Assembly: GCA_913062865.1 (NCBI GenBank)
Contig: CAJXWO010000020.1
Span: forward strand, 1 to 44,909
DNA from: an uncultured Paracoccaceae bacterium
Lineage (GTDB): Bacteria; Pseudomonadota; Alphaproteobacteria; Rhodobacterales; Rhodobacteraceae
Direction of reading: 5' to 3'
Length of the DNA: 44,909 nucleotides
Of the stretch, positions 29,133 to 36,890 are shown one piece after another. The notes below the pieces were generated by a model that worked only from the letters and a program-made list of their open reading frames with translations, had not been told where the DNA came from and did no database searches. Position 1 is the first letter of the stretch; every line of letters begins with the position of its first letter. The position numbers were made by a program, and so were the translations under genes.

Positions 29133-29723
29133 TCAGCGGGATGCGTCGGCGGCGCGGGTCAGCACATCGACCTTGTCGCGCAAGGCCCTTAGAACCGGCA
29201 ATGCATCGGTCCGGTCGCGCCCGTAGCCCAGGTTCCACAGGTAGTCGAAGCCCGGCTCTTGCTGGCCCGAGACGTGCTGGAGCATGGTTTCGATCTTGTC
29301 GAGCCCCTTGGCCGCCTGCGCCTCGGCGCTGCGGGCCGCTTCGTATTCGTCCCAGAGCGCGAGGAACTCGGCCCGAAGGTCGTCGGGCAGGGGCGCGATC
29401 AGGGTTACGAAATCGGCGCGTTCCGCTGCGGCCTTGTCCGTGCCGGGCACCTGGTGGATCGCCGGGATATCGCCCGAGATGACCTCGCCCAGGTCGTGGA
29501 TCACGCAAAGCTTTAAGAGCTTCGCAAGGTCCAGCGGCGGCAGGTCCCGTTCCATCAGAAGCACCAGCAGGCACAGGCTCCAGCTATGCTCTGCCACGCT
29601 TTCCGGCTGCCCTGCGGCGGTGCGGGCTGAGCGCGCGGTGTCCTTGAGCCCCTGCGCTGCCTGCAGGAAGGTCAGGATGCGGTCGAGCCGGTCCGGGGTG
29701 GTAGTTGTGTCGAGATCGGGCAT
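29133..29723 (-). CDS. HD-domain hydrolase, YfbR-like
   Basis: A 196-residue HD-superfamily protein similar to the YfbR/HDDC2 group, whose characterised members are 5'-deoxynucleotidases. Metal ligands are visible as His46 (VAEHSW) and the His76-Asp77 pair (CVIHDLGE), with a later aspartate in GLDKIETM. There is no signal peptide. It lies between tpiA (upstream, 57 nt) and the P450 gene (downstream, 70 nt), all on the minus strand, so a loose operon is possible. Nucleotide substrate is inferred from the family only. Confidence 0.85.
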   Translation of the reverse strand: MPDLDTTTTPDRLDRILTFLQAAQGLKDTARSARTAAGQPESVAEHSWSLCLLVLLMERDLPPLDLAKLLKLCVIHDLGEVISGDIPAIHQVPGTDKAAAERADFVTLIAPLPDDLRAEFLALWDEYEAARSAEAQAAKGLDKIETMLQHVSGQQEPGFDYLWNLGYGRDRTDALPVLRALRDKVDVLTRAADASR

Positions 29724-29780
29724 AGCGCCAGAGTGGCGGCGCGCGAAGGGATTCGCCAGCCCGGTGTCGGCACCTATGCC

Positions 29781-30527
29781 TCAGCTTTGGGCAAGCGCCG
29801 TGACGATGCCGCCAAAATCCGCGGCCTTGAGGCTCGCGCCCCCCACCAGCGCCCCGTCCACGTTCGAGACGGCAAAGATCTCGGCCGCGTTGCCGGGCTT
29901 GACCGACCCGCCGTAAAGCAGACGCACCGACCGGCCCACGCCTTCGCCGAACCGCGTCTCGAGCTTCATGCGCATGAAATCATGCACCTCGCCGATCTGG
30001 TCGGTGGTGGGGGTGAGCCCTGTGCCGATGGCCCAGATGGGCTCGTAAGCCACGACGAGGTTTTCGCCCGTGGCGCTGTCGGGGATGGAATGGGACAACT
30101 GACCCGCGATGATGTCGAGCGTGTTCTGCGCCTCGCGCTGGGCCAGGCTTTCGCCGATGCAGACGATGGCGCGGAGGCCTGCCTCCATCGCCGCGCGGGC
30201 CTTGTCGCGCACCATGTCCGAGCTTTCGCCATGGTCTTCGCGCCGTTCGGAATGGCCCAGGATCACGTAATGCGCACCCGCATCCAGCAGCATCACCGCC
30301 GAGATGTCGCCGGTATGAGCCCCGGACCCTGCGGCATGGCAATCCTGGCCCCCCAGCGCGACGCTGGGCCCCGCCACCGCGCGGGCGCGGTCGATCAGCG
30401 TGGCGGGCGGGCAGATCAGCACCTCGCAGCCCGGTTCGGGATGGGCCTCGGCCAGGGCCGCGATCTCGGCCAGGTCGGCGCGCGTGCCGTTCATCTTCCA
30501 GTTGCCGGCTGCCAGTTTCCGCCGCAT
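29781..30527 (-). CDS. tpiA: Triosephosphate isomerase
   Basis: A 248-residue TIM-barrel enzyme that interconverts dihydroxyacetone phosphate and glyceraldehyde 3-phosphate. Diagnostic motifs are AAGNWKMNG near the N terminus (substrate lysine), VILGHSERR (catalytic His), [12 protein letters not shown] (catalytic Glu) and [12 protein letters not shown] (phosphate-binding loop). The ATG at 30527 was chosen because GGGAGGGA precedes it at proper distance; a further ATG five codons upstream overlaps that ribosome-binding site. It is divergent from the 2-oxoglutarate oxygenase gene. Confidence 0.96.
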   Translation of the reverse strand: MRRKLAAGNWKMNGTRADLAEIAALAEAHPEPGCEVLICPPATLIDRARAVAGPSVALGGQDCHAAGSGAHTGDISAVMLLDAGAHYVILGHSERREDHGESSDMVRDKARAAMEAGLRAIVCIGESLAQREAQNTLDIIAGQLSHSIPDSATGENLVVAYEPIWAIGTGLTPTTDQIGEVHDFMRMKLETRFGEGVGRSVRLLYGGSVKPGNAAEIFAVSNVDGALVGGASLKAADFGGIVTALAQS

Positions 30528-30644
30528 GGGTCCCTCCCGCATTGTTTGTTCCGGACATCATCGGGGGGCTTTGGCACAGGTCAACCCGCTTGTGACGGGG
30601 GCGGGGGGTGCTAAAAGCCGCAGGCAAGTGAAAGGAGAGTGCCC

Positions 30645-31538
30645 ATGATCCCGCGTCTGAGCGCCGCAAAGATCGCCGCCCGCGACCCCGAGACACTGGA
30701 GGCCCTGCGCCGGGGTGCGGCCGAGGCCGGGTTCCTGACCGTGACCGACACCGGGCTGAGTGCGGCGCGCATGCGCTTCGTGATCGCGGCCTATGGGGCT
30801 TTTTTCGACTTGCCGGGCGACCAGAAAGCCCGCGTCGACATGGCCGCGACCGGGGCGAACCGAGGCTGGGGCGGGCCGCAGTCCGAGCAGGTCGATCCTG
30901 CGGCGAACCCCGACTACAAAGAGGTCTTCGATTGCGGGTTCGAGGCACCTGACACCGGGCTGTCGGTCTATGCACCGAACCTCTGGCCTGAAAAACCGGA
31001 GGGCTTTCGGCAGGTGATCGAGGCCTATTATCGCGACGCCCGCGCGGTCGCCCTGGACCTCTTGCGCGGCATTGCCGAGGCCATCGGGCAGGAGCGGGGC
31101 TATTTCGACGACAAGTTCGACCGGCCCATGGCGCTTTTGCGCGGCAATTATTATCCCGAACGGCCCGACTGGGCGGGCGACATGGATTTCGGCATCGGCG
31201 CGCATACGGATTACGGCTGTCTGACGCTTTTGGCCACGGATGGCGTGCCGGGGCTCGAGGTGATGACGCCTGAGCGCGGCTGGCTGGCGGCGAATGCAGG
31301 CCCCGGCGAGTTCATCATCAATTTCGGCGAGATGCTGGAGATGTGGACCGATGGCGCGGTCAAGGCGACGCTGCACCGGGTGCTCGGGTCGAAGGAGGCG
31401 CGAATCTCGGTGCCCTTGTTCTTCAACCCTAATCACGATGCCAATGTGGCGCCGATCGGGTCGGGCCGGGTGATCCGGGCGGGCGATCACCTGTCGAAGC
31501 GGTTCAACGAGACCTACCTGCACCTGAAAAAGGCGTGA
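30645..31538 (+). CDS. 2-oxoglutarate/Fe(II) oxygenase, isopenicillin N synthase family
   Basis: A 297-residue non-haem iron oxygenase with the double-stranded beta-helix fold of the isopenicillin-N-synthase/flavonol-synthase group. The iron triad is His187-x-Asp189 (GAHTDYG) and His244 (TLHRVL), and the 2-oxoglutarate-binding RxS motif is Arg253-Ser255 (ARISVPLFF). The N-terminal DIOX_N-like region includes the GFLTVTDTG segment. AAAGGAGAG lies just before the ATG at 30645. The gene stands alone, so its substrate is unknown; ethylene-forming, gibberellin-type or amino-acid hydroxylases all share this fold. Confidence 0.9.
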   Translation: MIPRLSAAKIAARDPETLEALRRGAAEAGFLTVTDTGLSAARMRFVIAAYGAFFDLPGDQKARVDMAATGANRGWGGPQSEQVDPAANPDYKEVFDCGFEAPDTGLSVYAPNLWPEKPEGFRQVIEAYYRDARAVALDLLRGIAEAIGQERGYFDDKFDRPMALLRGNYYPERPDWAGDMDFGIGAHTDYGCLTLLATDGVPGLEVMTPERGWLAANAGPGEFIINFGEMLEMWTDGAVKATLHRVLGSKEARISVPLFFNPNHDANVAPIGSGRVIRAGDHLSKRFNETYLHLKKA

Positions 31539-31791
31539 CTTCACAGGGTTTTGGCCCGCGCGCCCTGTCGGGGCCGGGGTGGCTGTCGGATGATGCCCTG
31601 TCCGGAAAGGCGATGCCGTGGAGGGATGCCAAGCCCCCCAAGGTCGGATATCGCGCGGGTGACCTGCCCCCTAGGTGGGGCCGGCATGCCAAGCGGGCTC
31701 CATATGGCACGGGGTCACCCCCCGCGGATCAATCGCGGGCAGAGTGAGCGATTGCGCGTGAAGGTCGGGTTAAGGAAGCGTTCGTAGGGAC

Positions 31792-32175
31792 TCAGCCCTG
31801 GCTTTCGCGCTCGGCCTGAAGCTCGTCCACATCCTTGAACTTGATCGATTCCCCGCATCCGCAGGCGTCGACCACGTTCGGGTTGCGGAACTTGAAGCCC
31901 GACTCCAAGAGCGATGTCTCGTAGTCGATTTCTGTCCCGAACAAGAACATCTGCGCCATGGGCGCGATCATCACGCGGGCCCCGTCGGTTTCGACAACCT
32001 CATCGTTGGAATCCGGCGCGTCGACGTAGTCCATGGTGTATTCCATGCCCGCGCAGCCGCCTTTCTTCACGCCGATCCTCAGGCCATGGTGGCCCTTGGC
32101 CATCATGAGCTTCTTGATCTGGGCGATGGCGGCGGGGGTCATGGTGACCGCCTGTTTGCCTGGGATGCCGAACAT
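31792..32175 (-). CDS. HesB/IscA-family iron-sulfur cluster carrier
   Basis: A 127-residue A-type Fe-S carrier. The three cluster-binding cysteines are in place: one in KKGGCAGMEY and two in the C-terminal CGCGES. It accepts clusters from a scaffold and passes them to apoproteins. Whether it is the SufA, IscA or ErpA paralogue cannot be settled by eye. A DUF59/SUF factor is encoded 1.5 kb upstream on the same strand, with the SatD-DUF3307 pair between them, so a wider Fe-S theme is possible but the genes are not in a tight operon. Confidence 0.92.
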   Translation of the reverse strand: MFGIPGKQAVTMTPAAIAQIKKLMMAKGHHGLRIGVKKGGCAGMEYTMDYVDAPDSNDEVVETDGARVMIAPMAQMFLFGTEIDYETSLLESGFKFRNPNVVDACGCGESIKFKDVDELQAERESQG

Positions 32176-32207
32176 GGATCGCGTTCCTTTTGCCTTGTGA
32201 GACGAAC

Positions 32208-32948
32208 CTAAGGCGTCGGGCCCGCGATCTCAAGAAGCGCGCGGGTCGCATAGGCGATGGCAAGCGCCCAGGCGAATGAGGCGAGCGTGCCGATGATCAC
32301 ATACTCGCCCGCGCGCTGGTGGGCGGCGGTGTCGAAACGCAGGATCGACTTGGCCGCGATCAGAAAGCCCACGCCGGCGGGCTGACCCACCATGATCAAA
32401 AGGAAGATGAGCGCGCGTTCCAGCTGGCCGATGACGCGACCCGCGTCGCTCAGCCCCTCCTGCTCCTGCGCTTCCATCTGGACCTGAAACCGCGCGGTCA
32501 GAAGCCCCACGGCATAGCCGCCCGCGATCACGGTCAATATGAGGCCCGAAAGCACCAGCGCGGGCGCGGTTGCGATGTCGAGCCATGGCGCCCAGAGGCT
32601 TTGCCCCGCGGCCCCGGGCCATAGGAGAGCTGCGACGGCCAGCGTGACCAGATGCGCGACCTGGTCGCCCAGAAAGGCGCCAAAGCTGTCGCGCAGGCGT
32701 TCGGGCAGCACCCAGACCTTGATCCCGTCGATCACGAAATGGGCATAGGCCACGGGGATCGCGACCTCCCACACGCCGCCCAGCGCGGCGGCGGTCAGGG
32801 CAAAGACGATGGCGATGTGCAGAAGCAGGACGAAGACGTTGCGTTTGCGCGCGACCATCCAGCGGGTCTGAAAGATGAAATCTGCCAGCACATGGGCCAG
32901 CAGAAGCGCGGTGAAGGTCTGGATCACGCCGGGGGTCAGGGCAAGCAT
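32208..32948 (-). CDS. DUF3307 polytopic membrane protein
   Basis: A 246-residue integral membrane protein with about six helices (near 8-27, 37-58, 98-112, 128-150, 179-198, 216-239). The family motifs are LLAHVLADFIFQT (16-28) and AHFVIDGIKV (69-78), which place His/Asp pairs inside or next to membrane segments. A cytoplasmic loop (about 154-178) holds the acidic stretch EAQEQEGLSDAG. DUF3307 has no known function. No Shine-Dalgarno sequence is visible before the ATG. The gene starts 40 nt after the SatD-like gene, and an operator-like 18-mer lies in that gap. DUF3307 and SatD genes are neighbours in other bacteria, which suggests a conserved functional pair. Confidence 0.8.
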   Translation of the reverse strand: MLALTPGVIQTFTALLLAHVLADFIFQTRWMVARKRNVFVLLLHIAIVFALTAAALGGVWEVAIPVAYAHFVIDGIKVWVLPERLRDSFGAFLGDQVAHLVTLAVAALLWPGAAGQSLWAPWLDIATAPALVLSGLILTVIAGGYAVGLLTARFQVQMEAQEQEGLSDAGRVIGQLERALIFLLIMVGQPAGVGFLIAAKSILRFDTAAHQRAGEYVIIGTLASFAWALAIAYATRALLEIAGPTP

Positions 32949-32969
32949 ATCGGGTTGCTTTTTGAAAAA

Positions 32970-32987
32970 GAAAGCGAAACAGCTTGC
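32970..32987 (-). promoter_or_regulatory. Operator-like 18-mer, copy 3 (between satD-like and DUF3307 genes)
   Basis: GAAAGC-GAAACA-GCTTGC on the plus strand. It is the same 6-6-6 layout as the two copies upstream of the SatD-like gene, with one mismatch in the left half. It directly follows the SatD-like stop. Confidence 0.5.
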
Positions 32988-32988
32988 A

Positions 32989-33597
32989 TCACATACACTC
33001 CAACGCACCAAGGGCTGCGTCGAGCGCGGGGTAGCCCGCTGCCCGAAGCGCCTGATCCACGGCCTGGCGGGAAATGCCAAGACGCTCTGCCGCCGCCGCC
33101 CGGGGGCCCGCGCCGGGGGGCAGCATTTCGCAAAGGGCACGGGCCTGCGCCTGCGTCCAGCCTGCCGCGATATGGTCGGCCAGATAGGTCGCCGCCGCAA
33201 GGGCACCGCCTGCCGCATGGATCATGGTGGCATGGGTCGGGATATCATCGAGCGCGCGGCCCGACGCGGTGAAGGCGGGTCCGTGGGCCGCGTTCAGATC
33301 ACCGTTCGGGGGAATGGTCCCGTCACCCGTGGCAATGGCGATGCGGGTGCTGGCCGTGTCATCCGCCCGCAAGAGCCGCGCCTGCAAGTAGAGCGCCGCG
33401 CGCAGGGCCAGGGCGGGCCGGTCCAGGGTCACCTGCCACCCATCGCCGCCCCGACGAGCAAAGGCCGTGGCCGGGCTCGGTGGCCAGTTGCCGATCTCCG
33501 TCGCAGCGGCGCGCAGAGTGTTCAGCGTCGCGTTCAGCGCGGACGCAGTCAGGGCCGACGATGCGACGATATCTCCGGTCAGGACCGCATAGGACAT
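32989..33597 (-). CDS. SatD-family protein with C-terminal helix-turn-helix
   Basis: A 202-residue cytoplasmic protein of the SatD family. By eye its N-terminal about 125 residues follow the motif order of class III nucleotidyl cyclases: TGDIVASS (7-14, cf. FxDIVGST), RGGDGWQV (49-56, cf. GDGF), RIAIATGDG (85-93, cf. RVGIHTGE) and GPAFTASGRALDDI (106-119, cf. GPAVNLAARLEAL). The Asn of the last motif is Thr110, while Arg114 is kept. The C terminus (about 165-187, AAAAERLGISRQAVDQALRAAG) is a clear helix-turn-helix. The ATG at 33597 was preferred to the TTG at 33603. Three matching dyads lie near and between the genes, so autoregulation is likely. Catalysis is not established. Confidence 0.75.
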   Translation of the reverse strand: MSYAVLTGDIVASSALTASALNATLNTLRAAATEIGNWPPSPATAFARRGGDGWQVTLDRPALALRAALYLQARLLRADDTASTRIAIATGDGTIPPNGDLNAAHGPAFTASGRALDDIPTHATMIHAAGGALAAATYLADHIAAGWTQAQARALCEMLPPGAGPRAAAAERLGISRQAVDQALRAAGYPALDAALGALECM

Positions 33598-33599
33598 GT

Positions 33600-33617
33600 G
33601 CAAGCATTATCGCTTGC
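33600..33617 (-). promoter_or_regulatory. Operator-like 18-mer, copy 1 overlapping the satD-like promoter
   Basis: GCAAGC-ATTATC-GCTTGC on the plus strand, a perfect 6-bp inverted repeat with 6-nt spacer, ending 2 nt before the SatD-like ATG. Read on the minus strand its spacer is GATAAT, a 5-of-6 match to a -10 hexamer, which would put the transcription start at or next to the ATG. Confidence 0.65.
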
Positions 33618-33628
33618 ATTCAGGAAAA

Positions 33629-33646
33629 GCAAGTAAAATCGCTTGC
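33629..33646 (-). promoter_or_regulatory. Operator-like 18-mer, copy 2 upstream of the satD-like gene
   Basis: GCAAGT-AAAATC-GCTTGC on the plus strand, differing from copy 1 in one half-site base and part of the spacer. It is 29 nt from copy 1, nearly three helical turns, so two dimers could bind the same DNA face. Confidence 0.65.
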
Positions 33647-33650
33647 TTCG

Positions 33651-34013
33651 TTACATGAAGCCCAGTTCCAGCCGCGCCTCGTCGGACATCATGTCCATGC
33701 CCCAGGGCGGGTCCCAGGTGATCTCCACATCCACCTGCTTGACCCCGGGCAGGGGTTCGACCGCCTCGGCCAGCCAGCCGGGCATTTCGCCCGCGACCGG
33801 ACAGCCCGGCGCGGTCAGGGTCATGATGATGCGCACGGCATTCTCGGCGTCGATCTCGATCGTGTAGATGAGGCCCAGGTCATAGATATTGACCGGGATC
33901 TCCGGGTCATAGACCGTGCGGCACGCTTCCACGATCTGGTCGTAAAGCGGGTGGTCGGTCGAAGAGGGCGCGATCAGCGGCGCACCTTCGAGCGGTTGGC
34001 TTGCGTCGGTCAT
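33651..34013 (-). CDS. DUF59/MIP18-type SUF Fe-S assembly protein
   Basis: A 120-residue protein of the DUF59 (MIP18-like, SufT/PaaD-related) family that helps mature iron-sulfur proteins. Core motifs are VYDPEIPVNIYDLGLIY (about 34-50) and MTLTAPGCPVAGEMP (about 65-79), with the conserved cysteine in the latter, followed by VEITWDPPWGMDMMSDEARLELG. The ATG at 34013 is preceded by AAAGGA. In many alphaproteobacteria this gene closes the suf operon; here no sufBCDS genes are next to it. The gap of 53 nt to the satD-like start holds the two operator-like 18-mers. Confidence 0.9.
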   Translation of the reverse strand: MTDASQPLEGAPLIAPSSTDHPLYDQIVEACRTVYDPEIPVNIYDLGLIYTIEIDAENAVRIIMTLTAPGCPVAGEMPGWLAEAVEPLPGVKQVDVEITWDPPWGMDMMSDEARLELGFM

Positions 34014-34091
34014 GGGTGTCCTTTGGCTTTCCTGACCATTCATATAGGAAATCAGGACGAGCCGGTAAAGAGATCCCGCGCCATCCCGGTC

Positions 34092-35546
34092 TCAGCCCTC
34101 GTCGCGCGCAACGACCTTGCGGCGACGGACCGGGGTGGGGCGGACCTTGTCCTCGATGGCGTCGTAAAGCAGGCCCGCGATGTTTTTCTTGCTGGCGGTC
34201 TCGATCCCTTCGAGGCCCGGGGACGAGTTGACCTCGAGCACCTTGGGCCCGGTCTCGGAGCGCAAGAGATCCACACCGGCAAGGCCGAGGCCAAAGGCGC
34301 GGGCGGCGCGCACCGCCGTCTCACGCTCGGTCTTGGTGATGCGCACGGATTTCGCGCTGCCGCCCCGGTGCAGGTTCGAGCGGAAATCGCCCTCGGCCCC
34401 GGTGCGTTTCATCGACGCCACGACGCGGCCATTGACGACGAGGCAGCGGATATCCTCGCCCGCGGCCTCCTTGACGAAATCCTGCACGAGGAAATTGGCC
34501 TTGAGCCCGCGGAAGGCGTCGATCACCGACTCGGCCGCCTTCTTGGTTTCGGCCAGCACAACGCCCTTGCCTTGGGTCGATTCCAGCAGTTTCACGATCA
34601 GCGGGGCGGTGCCCACGAGACCGATCAGGTTCGACGTGTCCTTGGGCGAGGCGGCAAAGGCCGTGGTGGGCATGCCGATCTTGTGACGGGCGAGCACCTG
34701 GTGAGCATGAAGCTTGTCCCGGCTGGCGGTGATGCCCGCGCTGCCGTTCACGCAATAGGTGCCGATGGTTTCGAACTGGCGGATCACGGCGGTGCCGTAG
34801 GGCGTGATCGAGGCCCCGATGCGGGGGATCACCGCGTCGTAGCGCGGCAGGCGCTTGCCGTCGTAATGCACCTCGGGCGCCATGGCGTTGATCGCCATGT
34901 AGCAGCGGGTGGTGTCGATCACCTCGACCGTGTGTCCGCGCGCCTCGCCTTCCTCGACAAGGCGGCGGGTCGAATAATTGTCCTCGCGGCTCAGCACCGC
35001 GATGCGCAGGGCGCGGTTCGGCGCGGCCTTGCTGACGGCGGTGGAGTGGTAGACGTCGTAGCTGAGTTCGGGCTGGCAGTAGCGGTCGCTGGGCGCGATG
35101 GTGATGTGATCCTTGAGCGCCTGGCGGCCCAGCAGCATGCGGCTGTTCATCTGCGAGCGGTTGGTGAGCGTGATCTCGATCTCCCATTCCTCGTCGGCCA
35201 CGCCCAGCATCGAGGAGATGACATAGCGGCTTTCGCTTTCGCCGTTCGACGAGGTCACGTCGCGCCGGTCGACGATCAGCGCCGAGCAGGGGATGATCAG
35301 GTCGTCGCGGCCGGGGATCGGGTGCACGGTAAAGCGCACGCGCGGTTTGGTCAGGGGCCCGAAGCTTTCGATGTCGAAGGCATGGAGCGCCGAGGTGCGC
35401 GCGCCGGTATCGACCTTGGCCTTGAGCGCGGGCAGGCCCAGCCTGGGCAGGCTGATCCACTCTTCCCAGCCGAACCGAAGCGTCGACGCGCCTTCAACGG
35501 TGACATGTTCGGAATGCGGCTCGGCGGTGTCGTCGGCCTTGGTCAT
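34092..35546 (-). CDS. rimK: RimB-like aspartic-protease-fold domain fused to RimK ATP-grasp ligase
   Basis: A 484-residue two-domain protein. Residues about 25-165 form a RimB-type (ATP-dependent zinc-protease family) domain with the aspartic-protease-like motif Asp46-Thr-Gly-Ala in [13 protein letters not shown]. Residues about 178-465 are a RimK ATP-grasp ligase ([80 protein letters not shown]). RimK adds glutamates to the C terminus of ribosomal protein S6 in E. coli; RimB and RimK are separate adjacent genes in other bacteria, so this is a natural fusion. The ATG at 35546 has GGGAGG upstream. S6 as substrate is inferred. Confidence 0.88.
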   Translation of the reverse strand: MTKADDTAEPHSEHVTVEGASTLRFGWEEWISLPRLGLPALKAKVDTGARTSALHAFDIESFGPLTKPRVRFTVHPIPGRDDLIIPCSALIVDRRDVTSSNGESESRYVISSMLGVADEEWEIEITLTNRSQMNSRMLLGRQALKDHITIAPSDRYCQPELSYDVYHSTAVSKAAPNRALRIAVLSREDNYSTRRLVEEGEARGHTVEVIDTTRCYMAINAMAPEVHYDGKRLPRYDAVIPRIGASITPYGTAVIRQFETIGTYCVNGSAGITASRDKLHAHQVLARHKIGMPTTAFAASPKDTSNLIGLVGTAPLIVKLLESTQGKGVVLAETKKAAESVIDAFRGLKANFLVQDFVKEAAGEDIRCLVVNGRVVASMKRTGAEGDFRSNLHRGGSAKSVRITKTERETAVRAARAFGLGLAGVDLLRSETGPKVLEVNSSPGLEGIETASKKNIAGLLYDAIEDKVRPTPVRRRKVVARDEG

Positions 35547-35613
35547 ACGGGTGCCTCCCTTGGCATTCAGCCAGAATCGCCCGAGAAGGGGCTTGGTTGG
35601 ACAGAGGCCCCAA

Positions 35614-36744
35614 ATGACACCATCTTTCCAGTATGAACTCAAGGCGGTGGACGGAAAGGCCCGGACCGGGGTGATCCGGACACCGCGCGGCGAGATCCGC
35701 ACGCCGGCCTTCATGCCGGTGGGCACGGCGGCGACGGTCAAGGCGATGCTGCCCGACAGCGTGGCCGCGACGGGGGCCGATATCCTGCTGGGCAACACCT
35801 ACCACCTGATGCTGCGCCCGACGGCTGAACGCGTGGCGCGGCTGGGCGGGCTGCACCGGTTCATGAATTGGGACAAGCCCATCCTGACCGACAGCGGCGG
35901 GTTCCAGGTGATGAGCCTCGCGGGGCTGCGGAAACTCACAGAAGAGGGCGTGCGTTTCAAAAGCCATATCGACGGCTCGCAGCATATGCTGAGCCCGGAA
36001 CGGTCGATGGAGATCCAGACGCTTCTGGGGTCGGACATCGTGATGTGTTTCGACGAATGCCCGTCGTTGCCCGCGGATCGGGACCGGATCGCCGAAAGCA
36101 TGGAACTCTCCATGCGCTGGGCGGCGCGGTCCAAGGCCGCCTTTGGCGACCGTCCCGGGCACGCGCTTTTCGGCATCCAGCAGGGCGGGCTCGAGCAGGA
36201 TCTGCGGCAGGCCTCGGCCGAGGCGCTGATCGAGATCGGCTTCGACGGCTACGCGGTGGGGGGCCTTGCCGTGGGCGAAGGGCAGGAGGCGATGTTCGGC
36301 GTGCTGGAGCATGCGCCGGACATGCTGCCCGTGGACAAGCCGCGGTACCTGATGGGCGTGGGCAAGCCCGACGATATCTTGGGCGCGGTGAAGCGCGGCA
36401 TCGACATGATGGATTGCGTGCTGCCCTCGCGGTCAGGGCGGACCGGGCAGGTGTTCACCCGGCGCGGTGTCCTCAACATCAAGAACGCCCGCCACCAGGA
36501 CGACCCGCGCCCGCTGGACGAGGACTGCACCTGTCCCGCCTGCCGGGGCTATTCCCGGGCCTATCTGCACCATGTCTTCCGCGCGCAGGAGATCATCAGC
36601 TCGATGCTGCTGACCTGGCACAACCTGCACTATTACCAGGAACTGATGGCGGGAATGCGGGACGCGATTGCCGAGGGGCGGTTCGCCGCCTGGGAGGCGG
36701 ATTTCCACGCCGCGCGGGCCGAGGGGGATATCGACCTGATCTGA
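35614..36744 (+). CDS. tgt: Queuine/preQ1 tRNA-guanine transglycosylase
   Basis: A 376-residue TIM-barrel enzyme that swaps guanine-34 for preQ1 in tRNAs with GUN anticodons. Typical features are [25 protein letters not shown], the catalytic-aspartate segment [12 protein letters not shown], the second aspartate region [19 protein letters not shown], and the zinc site [16 protein letters not shown] (three Cys and a His). Length is the family norm. The start at 35614 lies 67 nt from the divergent rimK start. It ends in a double hairpin with a T-run. It supplies the step before queA, which is encoded 25 kb away. Confidence 0.96.
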   Translation: MTPSFQYELKAVDGKARTGVIRTPRGEIRTPAFMPVGTAATVKAMLPDSVAATGADILLGNTYHLMLRPTAERVARLGGLHRFMNWDKPILTDSGGFQVMSLAGLRKLTEEGVRFKSHIDGSQHMLSPERSMEIQTLLGSDIVMCFDECPSLPADRDRIAESMELSMRWAARSKAAFGDRPGHALFGIQQGGLEQDLRQASAEALIEIGFDGYAVGGLAVGEGQEAMFGVLEHAPDMLPVDKPRYLMGVGKPDDILGAVKRGIDMMDCVLPSRSGRTGQVFTRRGVLNIKNARHQDDPRPLDEDCTCPACRGYSRAYLHHVFRAQEIISSMLLTWHNLHYYQELMAGMRDAIAEGRFAAWEADFHAARAEGDIDLI

Positions 36745-36748
36745 GCGG

Positions 36749-36807
36749 GGCAAAACTCTTGAAACAAGAGTTTTGCCAAGACTTTCAGAGTGAAAGTCTT
36801 GGGTTTT
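36749..36807 (+). terminator. Double-hairpin terminator after tgt
   Basis: Two perfect inverted repeats follow the tgt stop directly. The first has a 13-bp stem (36749-36761 with 36765-36777). The second has a 12-bp stem (36776-36787 with 36791-36802), with 3-nt loops in both, and GTTTTTCC follows. The second is a good intrinsic terminator; the two stems overlap by 2 nt. Confidence 0.85.
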
Positions 36808-36863
36808 TCCTGGGATGCGCATGGCGGGGCGGCGCTGTGCCTGTGGCAGGCGTTGCGCCGTGA

Positions 36864-36883
36864 GTATTTCTGGAAAGATGAAG
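36864..36883 (+). repeat. Dispersed 20-nt element, copy 5 (after tgt)
   Basis: GTATTT-N5-AAGANGAAG with spacer CTGGA, on the tgt strand, about 60 nt beyond the double hairpin and just before the sqdC stop. Confidence 0.7.
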
Positions 36884-36890
36884 CTGGGCG

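Noticed and set aside
33480..35636. Plus-strand frame of 718 codons over the DUF59 and rimK genes
   Set aside because: It runs antisense through two well-supported genes and shows no recognisable domain.
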